From Spirochaetaceae bacterium (GTDB lineage Bacteria > Spirochaetota > Spirochaetia > B11-G9), in assembly GCA_030633365.1 (NCBI GenBank), contig DAOVSY010000045.1, positions 1 through 12,756 on the forward strand: DNA of 12,756 bases, read 5' to 3'. The notes under the pieces are model-generated. The model saw only the letters and a list, made by a program, of their open reading frames with translations. It was not told the origin of the DNA and did not search any database. How positions within the stretch are numbered: the stretch's first letter is position 1; each line of letters begins with the position of its first letter. This document shows positions 1 to 5,794 of this stretch, piece by piece. Made by a program: the position numbers and the translations under genes.

Positions 1-2
1 GA

Positions 3-224
3 TATTGGGATGATACTTTCTATGTCTGGGCTCCAGCGAGTGATACATTTTCAATAACAAATATTTCCGAAGGATCATCTTCTGTAAACGCAACTTTTGT
101 CAGTACTAGTGGATTTCCTCTAGGAACAGAGATCTACTTCGAAATGAAGGACGATGGAGATTTTTTCAGTGGAGAAGACTGGAAAATTTGGGCATGTACA
201 GTTGGTGTGGATCAGCAGTTTTGA
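3..224 (+). CDS. C-terminal end of an unidentified, probably exported protein (5' end outside window)
   Basis: An open frame enters from the left edge and ends at TGA 222-224, giving 73 residues that start YWDDTFYVWAP and end VGVDQQF. I do not recognise the family. The fragment is rich in Thr, Ser, aromatic residues and acidic stretches (for example EMKDDGDFFSGEDW), a composition common in beta-rich secreted or surface proteins. Its stop overlaps the likely TTG start of the next gene (TTGA, 221-224), which suggests a shared transcript and translational coupling. The reading frame is supported by its length at the edge and by this clean junction; the function is unknown. Confidence 0.55.
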   Translation, partial: YWDDTFYVWAPASDTFSITNISEGSSSVNATFVSTSGFPLGTEIYFEMKDDGDFFSGEDWKIWACTVGVDQQF

Positions 225-451
225 AGAAAAAGAAGAAGCTTGTTGAGATAGATACTGATTTTGAGGCTACTTTTATGGACAGTATCTTAACTGAAAAAGA
301 GATACCCCATGTAATGGTCTCATATTCCACATCCGCCTTTATTAATTTATTCCAAACACAAAAAGGGTGGGGCCACATAAGTGCTCCATCCCAGTATCTT
401 CAGGAAATTGAAGATCTTTACGAAGAGTTTAAACAATCCAAAGCAGAATAA
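221..451 (+). CDS. Small DUF2007-like (putative signal-transducing) protein, 76 aa
   Basis: I chose TTG at 221 as the start. It overlaps the previous stop as TTGA and opens with MKKKKKLVEID, where homologous small proteins usually begin; in-frame TTG 188 and ATG 194 would push the gene well into its neighbour. The protein shows the pattern of the DUF2007 type: a first strand (KLVEID), a helix with FEATFMDSIL, a segment after 'EKEIPHVMV', then QKGWGHISAP and an acidic C-terminal helix (YLQEIEDLYEEF). Members are small cytoplasmic proteins of unknown biochemical role. No Shine-Dalgarno site is obvious, in keeping with coupling to the upstream gene. The family assignment comes from pattern memory and is moderate; the coding call is fairly secure. 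Confidence 0.6.
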   Translation: MKKKKKLVEIDTDFEATFMDSILTEKEIPHVMVSYSTSAFINLFQTQKGWGHISAPSQYLQEIEDLYEEFKQSKAE

Positions 452-473
452 ATATATTTATACCGTTCAAAAA

Positions 474-502
474 TTGTAAATTTTAAAAAAATGAGGTACA
501 TT
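474..502 (+). promoter_or_regulatory. Predicted sigma-70-type promoter for the FecR/TPR gene
   Basis: TTGTAA (474-479) and TACATT (497-502) are separated by 17 bases and lie about 40 bases before the TTG start at 543. The region is very AT-rich, so chance matches are possible. Confidence 0.4.
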
Positions 503-542
503 AGAGAAAGTTACTTTTTTTGTAAGTTTTTGGAGGTTTACT

Positions 543-1421
543 TTGAAAAAAAATATAATTGTATTTATCCTGTTATTCTCAATTCTAATATGGTCATCCG
601 CAGAAGATCTTCTTCTTGTATATTCAGAAGGTGAAGTTTTTGAAAGTGAAAACGGATCCTGGTATGAAGTATATATTGGAGACATGCTGAGCGACACCAG
701 TACCCTTAAAATTGGACCCAATTCAATGGTTGAAATTGATGCAAATGGGAACACTCTGTTATTAAATAAACCAGGAACCTATAAGCTTGGTGAACTTATA
801 TCACAGTCCACTAAAGTTTCTGCATGGGGGAATAATCCTGTTTTTAAGAAATTTTTATCCGGGGATAATGCCCGGTCAAGTATTCAGACTGCAGTTATGG
901 GTGTAAGAGGTTCAGCTACTGAAACAGATGATGTCGAATGGCTCTCCGAAGACAGTATGATAATAGATGAAGCAATAGCTATGATAGATGATGGTTCTTT
1001 TACTGATGCTATTGATTTTTTAACTGAAGAATTGGATTTTGCCTTCGATGAAGATCTTTCAGGTTATAACTATTATATAGGATACAGTTATTATATGCTT
1101 GGTTCCCAGGGAAGAGCACTTTCTTATCTTGATAAGGTAGAGAGTGATTACGATACCGAATATTATCCGGATTTTGTAGTTCTAAAAGGAAGCTTGCTGT
1201 TGGAATCTTTTGCATATAATGATGCTCTCGATCTTTTTAATGAGTTTTTAAGAAATGATGACTTTTCCGGTACAGCTCAGGCTGTAAATTATCTTAGTGC
1301 CAGTGCTCTTAAGGGCCTTGGAAAAGATAAAGATGCACAAAAGAAACTGGAAATTACTGTTAAAATGAATCCTTCCAGTGAAATTGGAAGATCTGCAGAT
1401 TCTCTGCTAAAAAATATGTAA
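543..1421 (+). CDS. Exported FecR-like domain / TPR repeat protein, 292 aa
   Basis: Translation starts at TTG 543, with GGAGG (532-536) six bases upstream. Residues 1-20 form a signal peptide (MKKNIIVFILLFSILIWSSA, likely cleaved before EDLLL), so the protein acts in the periplasm or outer envelope. Residues about 25-128 resemble a FecR-type beta domain: a start like 'VYSEGEVFESENGSWYEV', then GPNSMVEI, LNKPGTYKL and a closing TAVMGVRGSATE. From about 138 to 285 the sequence is helical with TPR-like repeats (DGSFTDAIDFL, GYSYYMLGSQGRALSYL, FAYNDALDLFNEFL, ASALKGLGKDKDAQKKL). FecR/TPR combinations are usually envelope scaffolds; no enzymatic role is indicated and the partner is unknown. A strong intrinsic terminator follows, so it is the last gene of its transcript. 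Confidence 0.85.
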   Translation: MKKNIIVFILLFSILIWSSAEDLLLVYSEGEVFESENGSWYEVYIGDMLSDTSTLKIGPNSMVEIDANGNTLLLNKPGTYKLGELISQSTKVSAWGNNPVFKKFLSGDNARSSIQTAVMGVRGSATETDDVEWLSEDSMIIDEAIAMIDDGSFTDAIDFLTEELDFAFDEDLSGYNYYIGYSYYMLGSQGRALSYLDKVESDYDTEYYPDFVVLKGSLLLESFAYNDALDLFNEFLRNDDFSGTAQAVNYLSASALKGLGKDKDAQKKLEITVKMNPSSEIGRSADSLLKNM

Positions 1422-1452
1422 TTAATTTAAATCATTTTAATATTAAATACTA

Positions 1453-1478
1453 CCCGGCCTGTTCTGGTCGGGTTTTTT
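1453..1478 (+). terminator. Intrinsic terminator after the FecR/TPR gene
   Basis: CCCGGCC (1453-1459) pairs with GGTCGGG (1466-1472), a 7-bp stem with one G-U pair and a 6-base loop, followed by six T (1473-1478). This is a classic rho-independent terminator 31 bases after the stop codon. Confidence 0.9.
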
Positions 1479-1488
1479 GTTTATATTC

Positions 1489-1517
1489 TTGAAAGAAAAT
1501 TGGTTTTAGCTTAGTAT
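1489..1517 (+). promoter_or_regulatory. Predicted promoter for the 95-aa orphan gene
   Basis: TTGAAA (1489-1494) and TAGTAT (1512-1517) are separated by 17 bases. They lie just after the terminator and about 30 bases before the ATG at 1546, as expected for a separately transcribed gene. Confidence 0.45.
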
Positions 1518-1545
1518 ATTAAATGCAATTCCATAGGAGATATTT

Positions 1546-1833
1546 ATGATAACCCAGGTATCCAGATTTTATGTACGAGTAAAGGAAGATCTTGAACAGG
1601 CATTTACAGACTTTTTTCCCCATATGTCTTCTAACTATATAAAAATGGCAAAACTGTTTGATAAAGGTAAATGTTATCCTGTTCTAGCTGTTGAAAAGGT
1701 TGTTGTTTTTACAATAGACGGGGCAGAAGCAGAATCTGCACGTTTTCTTGTTCCCTCGGAAAATGGAAATTTTATTTGGATTCAATCTGAAATTTTTGAT
1801 TTTATGGGTTTTGAAAATACCTGCAAAGATTAG
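1546..1833 (+). CDS. Hypothetical protein, 95 aa, family not recognised
   Basis: The ATG has AGGAG (1535-1539) six bases upstream, and a predicted promoter precedes it. The product (MITQVSRFYVRVKED... to FENTCKD) has no signal peptide or membrane segment, so it is probably cytoplasmic. It looks like a compact alpha/beta protein: strand RFYVRV, helix LEQAFTDFF, helix NYIKMAKLF, then strands CYPVLAVE, VVVFTI, ARFLVP and FIWIQ. I do not recognise a family or a catalytic motif. It converges with hflX, with 48 bases between the two stop codons. The coding call rests on the ribosome site, promoter and balanced amino-acid composition. Confidence 0.7.
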   Translation: MITQVSRFYVRVKEDLEQAFTDFFPHMSSNYIKMAKLFDKGKCYPVLAVEKVVVFTIDGAEAESARFLVPSENGNFIWIQSEIFDFMGFENTCKD

Positions 1834-1850
1834 ATCTGATTTAGGGAGGG

Positions 1851-1865
1851 TAGGTACAATACCTA
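1851..1865. terminator. Possible weak bidirectional hairpin between convergent genes
   Basis: TAGGTA (1851-1856), loop CAA, then TACCTA (1860-1865) form a perfect 6-bp stem, extendable with G-U pairs, between two convergent genes. There is no good T-run on either strand, so termination here is only a possibility. Confidence 0.25.
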
Positions 1866-1881
1866 TTCCTACATTGTTTAA

Positions 1882-3195
1882 TTAGCTATCATTTGTTATG
1901 TATTCTTTTAGTTTGTTATAAACTTTGGCAGGAACTCTTGCTTTTATGATTGACCCTGAATCCTGATAATCTTCTTCAAGTACTGTTCCTTCCCTATGGA
2001 TCATTGAAATTAGATCGTAGCGGTTAATTGGAATTAACAAAGATATAGTGTGTTTATCTTTGTTTAGTAATTCTTCAACTTTTTCAAAAACTTTTTCGAG
2101 ACCTTTCCCTGTTTTGGAAGATATATACAGCGCATCAGGGTTATCTATTTCTATACCTAAACTTTCTGTAGTATTAGTATTTATATCTATTTTATTAAAT
2201 ACCAGTATCATTGGTTTTTCTCCGGCTCCCAGCTCCTCAAGTACTTCCATTGTAATTCTGTACTGTTCTTCTACTTCCGGATGAGACAGGTCAAGAACAT
2301 GTATAAGGAAGTCTGATAGAACTGTTTCCTCCAGTGTAGATCTAAATGCATCAACAAGATCGTGAGGAAGTTTTCTAATAAAGCCAACAGTATCTGTTAG
2401 AAGTATTTTGTGTCCCCCTGGAATAGTTACTTTACGGGTTGTGGGATCAAGGGTAGCAAAAAGTTTATCTTCAACAAAAGCATCTGCTCCTGTAAGAGCA
2501 TTTAAAAGGGAAGATTTCCCTGCATTAGTATATCCAACAAGAGCTCCTGTTGGAATTGACAAAGCAGCTCTTTGCTTTCGCAGAGTATTCCTGTGAAGCC
2601 GGACCTTTAACAGTTCTTTTTTTAAACGGGTAATTTTTTTCATAACTATCCGTCTGTCAACTTCCAGCTGAGTTTCTCCTTCTCCTCTTGTTCCTTTAGA
2701 GCCTCCCTTTTGTCTTGAAAGGTGAGTCCATGCTCTTGTAAGTCTTGGCAGGCTGTATTCCATCCTGGCAAGGCCTACCTGCAGAACAGCTTCTTTGGTT
2801 GTTGCCCGTCCAGCAAAAATATCCAGAATAACTTCATGTCTGTCAATTACAGCTTTTCCGGACAGCTCTTCGAAGTTTCTCTGCTGGGCAGGAGAAAGAT
2901 CATTGTCAAAAATTATAATTTCTGCAGAATGCCTCTTTGCAGATTCTGTTATTTCATCAGCTTTTCCAGTTCCAACATAAAATTTGGGACTTCTCTTTTT
3001 TAAGGGTACTATTAAGGAATCTACTGTTTCAGCTCCCATAGTATCTACAAGACTTTTTAATTCCTCTAAGTGGGTAGCTGCCTCTCCTTTATCCATTTCG
3101 GGAAACTGCATACAAACAAGGACAGCTTTTTGCTTAGGTTCGGTTTCATTATCATTAGAGCTTGCATTTAAGTTGTAATTAAAGTTTGTTTCCAT
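1882..3195 (-). CDS. hflX: Ribosome-associated GTPase HflX, 437 aa
   Basis: HflX is a translation-factor-class GTPase that binds the large ribosomal subunit and splits or rescues stalled ribosomes, often under heat or antibiotic stress. The N-terminal HflX domain (about residues 23-140) carries the typical KFYVGTGKADE and FDNDLSPAQQRNFE segments, followed by the glycine-rich GGSKGTRGEGETQLEVDRR linker (164-182) and a basic coiled helix. The GTPase domain shows G1 GYTNAGKSS (221-229), G2 region LFATLDPTTR, G3 DTVGF (268-272), G4 NKID (334-337) and G5-like SSKTG (359-363). Length is normal for the family and all motifs are intact. The start gives a slightly long, Asn-rich N-terminus and its Shine-Dalgarno site is weak (AGGTAG about 13 bases upstream), so an internal start cannot be excluded. 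It diverges from the Cys-rich gene at 3237. Confidence 0.97.
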   Translation of the reverse strand: METNFNYNLNASSNDNETEPKQKAVLVCMQFPEMDKGEAATHLEELKSLVDTMGAETVDSLIVPLKKRSPKFYVGTGKADEITESAKRHSAEIIIFDNDLSPAQQRNFEELSGKAVIDRHEVILDIFAGRATTKEAVLQVGLARMEYSLPRLTRAWTHLSRQKGGSKGTRGEGETQLEVDRRIVMKKITRLKKELLKVRLHRNTLRKQRAALSIPTGALVGYTNAGKSSLLNALTGADAFVEDKLFATLDPTTRKVTIPGGHKILLTDTVGFIRKLPHDLVDAFRSTLEETVLSDFLIHVLDLSHPEVEEQYRITMEVLEELGAGEKPMILVFNKIDINTNTTESLGIEIDNPDALYISSKTGKGLEKVFEKVEELLNKDKHTISLLIPINRYDLISMIHREGTVLEEDYQDSGSIIKARVPAKVYNKLKEYITNDS

Positions 3196-3236
3196 ATTGA
3201 TTTATATACTACCTGTGACTACAATGTCTGTCTATA

Positions 3237-3425
3237 ATGGATATACCTGACCGGCCGCCAAATTGTCTTAAATGTATACATTTTGCAGTAACCTGGGAGA
3301 AAAATTTTCCAAGAAGCTGTAAAGTCTTTGGTGTTAAGTCTAAAAACCTCCCCTCTATTGCAGTAAGAAGGGCAACAGGTAAAAATTGTCCTGCTTTTAA
3401 GAAATCTCCAAAAATAAAAGAATAG
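3237..3425 (+). CDS. Small Cys-rich conserved-type protein, 62 aa
   Basis: This short frame lies 41 bases from the divergent hflX start. It has four cysteines in a CxxC...C...C layout (C10, C13, C28, C51) plus H15, with the pattern CLKCIHFAVTWEKNFPRSCKVFG and a closing ATGKNCPAF. This resembles small conserved hypothetical proteins whose cysteines probably bind a metal, but no function is known to me. It is basic and has no signal peptide. No clear Shine-Dalgarno site precedes ATG 3237, so the exact start is uncertain, although the cysteine pattern begins right after it. The shared 41-bp gap must hold any promoters for both this gene and hflX. Confidence 0.65.
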   Translation: MDIPDRPPNCLKCIHFAVTWEKNFPRSCKVFGVKSKNLPSIAVRRATGKNCPAFKKSPKIKE

Positions 3426-3447
3426 ATTAATAAAACCTTTTTTAATC
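3425..3447 (+). terminator. Possible AT-rich hairpin terminator after the Cys-rich gene
   Basis: GATTAA (3425-3430) pairs with TTAATC (3442-3447), with further A-T pairs inside. The stem is almost all A-T and no T-tract follows, so it is weak evidence for termination. Confidence 0.25.
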
Positions 3448-3591
3448 CATTATTCTGAAATATAAAAAATTAATATCTAAATCTTAATTATAGTATTTGT
3501 CTTAGAATTTTAAAAAATTTTAGCTATAAGTTCCTAATATTTGTCAAAAAATGCACATATGAGCATGGAATGCAAATAAATAAAGTTTTTC

Positions 3592-3620
3592 TTGACGTGA
3601 ACTAAATATCATGATTAAAT
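3592..3620 (+). promoter_or_regulatory. Predicted promoter of the catabolic locus
   Basis: TTGACG (3592-3597, five of six consensus bases) is followed after 17 bases by TTAAAT (3615-3620). It lies in the 252-bp gap before the MBL-fold gene and is the best promoter candidate for the locus. The expected start site, near 3627, lies at the edge of the palindrome at 3630. The rest of the gap (3448-3591) is very AT-rich and I see no gene in it. Confidence 0.55.
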
Positions 3621-3629
3621 AATTAAAAG

Positions 3630-3643
3630 TGCAGTTTACTGCA
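3630..3643. promoter_or_regulatory. Perfect palindrome TGCAGTTTACTGCA, candidate operator
   Basis: TGCAGT (3630-3635) and ACTGCA (3638-3643) are exact inverted repeats around TT. The site sits just downstream of the predicted -10 box, a position where a bound repressor would block initiation. The locus encodes its own SorC-family regulator, the natural candidate ligand-responsive binder; that link is inference. Confidence 0.45.
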
Positions 3644-3677
3644 ATTAAACTTTAGAAAATTATTTAAAGGAGTTCTA

Positions 3678-4463
3678 ATGAATGAATATACAATCAAACC
3701 TATAAACACCGGGTTTGCAACAACCAGTAGATCAACTTATATATTTCATCATAGTACACATAAATTTTATGATGTGAGAGGTGAAGAAGATCTACCTGTT
3801 ATAGTTTTTCTTGTTGAAGGAAATGGACATAAAATACTAGTAGATACAGGAATGTCTTCAACTGAAATTGCCCATAAATATCATCATCCTGGTTCATCAC
3901 AACCTGAAGGGTATGCAATACATGAACAGTTGGAAAAAATTGGTATAAAACCGGAAGAAATAGATACTGTTATTTTAACACATTTACATTGGGACCACTG
4001 TTATCATTTACCAAAATTTACTAATGCAACTTTTTATGTCCAGAAAATAGAGTATGATTTTGCTCATAATCCTATTCCTTTATATTTCAAATCATACGAA
4101 GAGCCCTCCCTTGGTCTTGTCCCTCAATTTGATGGTATTGAATTTGAATTATTGGATGGAGAAGTTGATATTTTAGATGGTATCAGTGTTTATCCAAGTC
4201 CTGGGCACTCTGTAGGACATCAGACTGTAGTAGTCAATACAAATGAAGGAAAGTTTCACTGTTGTGGTGATTTGGTTTTTACTTATGATAATTTTAAAGC
4301 AATTCCTGAGATTGGTTATTCGATAACACCACCATCAAGATTTCAGGATATTGTAAAAACATGGACAAGTATTGAAGATTGCAAGAGACGTGTTGATGGA
4401 AGTATTGATCATATTTTACCTACTCATGAATTAGCAGTTATCGAGCGGAAAATTATAGGATAA
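3678..4463 (+). CDS. Metallo-beta-lactamase-fold hydrolase, lactonase-like, 261 aa
   Basis: The protein has the full dinuclear zinc site of the MBL fold: HLHWDH (H102, H104, D106, H107), H177 in SPGHS, D198 in CGDLV and H250 in PTHE. Size, the VDTGMS segment and the HxHWDH motif fit the N-acyl-homoserine-lactone lactonase-like subgroup, whose members open lactone rings in the cytoplasm; there is no signal peptide. AAGGAG (3667-3672) lies five bases before the ATG. It is the first gene after the predicted promoter and palindrome, 100 bases before the sugar-binding protein gene. By context I would expect it to hydrolyse a sugar lactone or other ester in the pathway rather than a quorum signal. 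MBL subgroups are hard to tell apart by eye, so the substrate is open. Confidence 0.88.
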   Translation: MNEYTIKPINTGFATTSRSTYIFHHSTHKFYDVRGEEDLPVIVFLVEGNGHKILVDTGMSSTEIAHKYHHPGSSQPEGYAIHEQLEKIGIKPEEIDTVILTHLHWDHCYHLPKFTNATFYVQKIEYDFAHNPIPLYFKSYEEPSLGLVPQFDGIEFELLDGEVDILDGISVYPSPGHSVGHQTVVVNTNEGKFHCCGDLVFTYDNFKAIPEIGYSITPPSRFQDIVKTWTSIEDCKRRVDGSIDHILPTHELAVIERKIIG

Positions 4464-4563
4464 TTTATTCTCAAAAATAATAAATAGGAGGAGGTTTATT
4501 TTTAAAGTTTAGTTTCTGAAAGATTTTTTTAGTAAACATTAAAACAATTTAGAGGTGGAAAAA

Positions 4564-5667
4564 ATGAAAAGAAATTTATTAGTAGTACTTATGGTTTTAT
4601 TAACAGCTGGAATGATTTTTGCGGCTGGTAATACGGAAAGTGGTGATTCAAAGCAGGCAGAAGTGAGTAAAGACTTTGGACCTGATTACTATTCAAATAC
4701 ACCAGGAGAAAGAGATTTTACTCTTCCTACCCAGGGTGTAGGAATGACAATTACCACTGATGTTGTTGCAAATGAAGAGTATTCTCTTGCTTGTGTTGTT
4801 AAAACTACAACAAATCCATATATGGTAAAGATGTTGGATGGTGCTAAAAAAGCAGCTGAAGATATGGGAGCTAAAATGGTAGTACTTGGGCCTGTAAAAC
4901 CCAATAATATTGAAGAACAGGTTAGTATAGTAGAAGACTTAATTCAGAAAGGTGTTCAGGGATTTATTTTACACCCAAGTGATTCAAAGGGTATAATGCC
5001 TGCAGTAAGAAAAGCTAATGAAAAGAATATTCCTGTCGCTACAATTGGAACTCCAACAGCGGACCCAACAGTAGCATTCATGCGATCAGGAGTTGATTAC
5101 TATAAAACAGGAATAATAGTAGCAGCTAAAGTTGCAGAAGCTCTTGGGAATAAAGGTAAAATTATTATTCTTGAAGCAGCACCAGGAGCTCAGAATGGTC
5201 AGGAGCGATTAGAAGGTATTCAAGATGAACTGGCTAAATATCCTGATATTGAAATTATTGCTTCCCAGACTGCACACTGGAATCGTGTAAAAGGTATGGA
5301 GTTGATGGAAAATTTACTTCAGAGATTTGATGTTGTTGATGCTGTAATAGGTATGAATGATGAAATGGCTATTGGTGCTGTTCAGGCATTAAAAGCTGCA
5401 GGTATAATTGATAAAGTTATTGTTGCAGGATTTGATGCAAATAAAGATGCTTGTATTGCCATTAAAAATGGGGATATGCTTATGACTTACAATACAGACC
5501 CCTTTGGTTCAACATATTTAGCAACAGTCTATATGGTTAAATATTTAAACGATCCTAAAGCATTCCCACCACAGTATTTCATTCCTTTTCCTGATTCACA
5601 GGAAGATCCTATTATTGATCCGTCAAATGTCGATGACTTTATGGCAACTATAGCCTGGTGGTTATAA
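4564..5667 (+). CDS. Periplasmic sugar-binding protein of a CUT2-type ABC importer, 367 aa
   Basis: This is the substrate-capturing subunit of the importer encoded next to it. ATG 4564 is preferred over the in-frame GTG 4555, because GTG lies inside the Shine-Dalgarno AGAGGTGG (4551-4558). Residues 1-21 form a signal peptide (MKRNLLVVLMVLLTAGMIFAA); no lipobox Cys is present, so it is probably soluble in the periplasm. After a linker of about 50 residues comes a ribose-binding-type Rossmann pair (Peripla_BP_4 type): SLACVVKTTTNPYMVKMLDGAKKAAEDMG, a middle segment VQGFILHPSD, the hinge region ILEAAPGAQNGQERLEGI, DAVIGMNDEMAIGAVQAL and VIVAGFDANKDA. Such proteins bind monosaccharides or related acids and AI-2; the ligand cannot be read from the sequence. 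Tandem hairpins follow it, which would let it be made in excess over the membrane subunits. Confidence 0.93.
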   Translation: MKRNLLVVLMVLLTAGMIFAAGNTESGDSKQAEVSKDFGPDYYSNTPGERDFTLPTQGVGMTITTDVVANEEYSLACVVKTTTNPYMVKMLDGAKKAAEDMGAKMVVLGPVKPNNIEEQVSIVEDLIQKGVQGFILHPSDSKGIMPAVRKANEKNIPVATIGTPTADPTVAFMRSGVDYYKTGIIVAAKVAEALGNKGKIIILEAAPGAQNGQERLEGIQDELAKYPDIEIIASQTAHWNRVKGMELMENLLQRFDVVDAVIGMNDEMAIGAVQALKAAGIIDKVIVAGFDANKDACIAIKNGDMLMTYNTDPFGSTYLATVYMVKYLNDPKAFPPQYFIPFPDSQEDPIIDPSNVDDFMATIAWWL

Positions 5668-5678
5668 TAAATTGAAAA

Positions 5679-5715
5679 GTACTCAGCAAATAAAATATTT
5701 GCTGAGTACATTTTT
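5679..5715 (+). terminator. Strong hairpin with T-run after the binding-protein gene
   Basis: A perfect 13-bp stem (GTACTCAGCAAAT 5679-5691 with ATTTGCTGAGTAC 5697-5709, loop AAAAT) is followed by A and five T. It probably acts as a partial terminator or RNA-stabilising 3' end inside the transport operon. Confidence 0.85.
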
Positions 5716-5726
5716 ATAATTGAAAT

Positions 5727-5756
5727 GCAGATATGATTTTTTTGTGTCTGCTTTTT
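5727..5756 (+). terminator. Second hairpin with T-run in the same gap
   Basis: GCAGATA (5727-5733) pairs with TGTCTGC (5745-5751), 7 bp with one G-U pair, followed by five T (5752-5756). It lies 17 bases after the first hairpin's stem and makes a tandem attenuator before the ATPase gene. Confidence 0.6.
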
Positions 5757-5794
5757 CACAATATTAGTTAAGGTTTTATCAAGGGGATAAAATA

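Noticed and set aside
2048..3178. Plus-strand open frames inside hflX
   Set aside because: They are antisense to a complete, motif-perfect HflX and have no recognisable protein features.
4507..4537. GTTTA...TAAAC inverted repeat before the binding-protein gene, echoing one at 3634-3650
   Set aside because: Arms are only 5 bp, spacing differs (21 versus 7 bases) and the region is AT-rich, so chance is likely.
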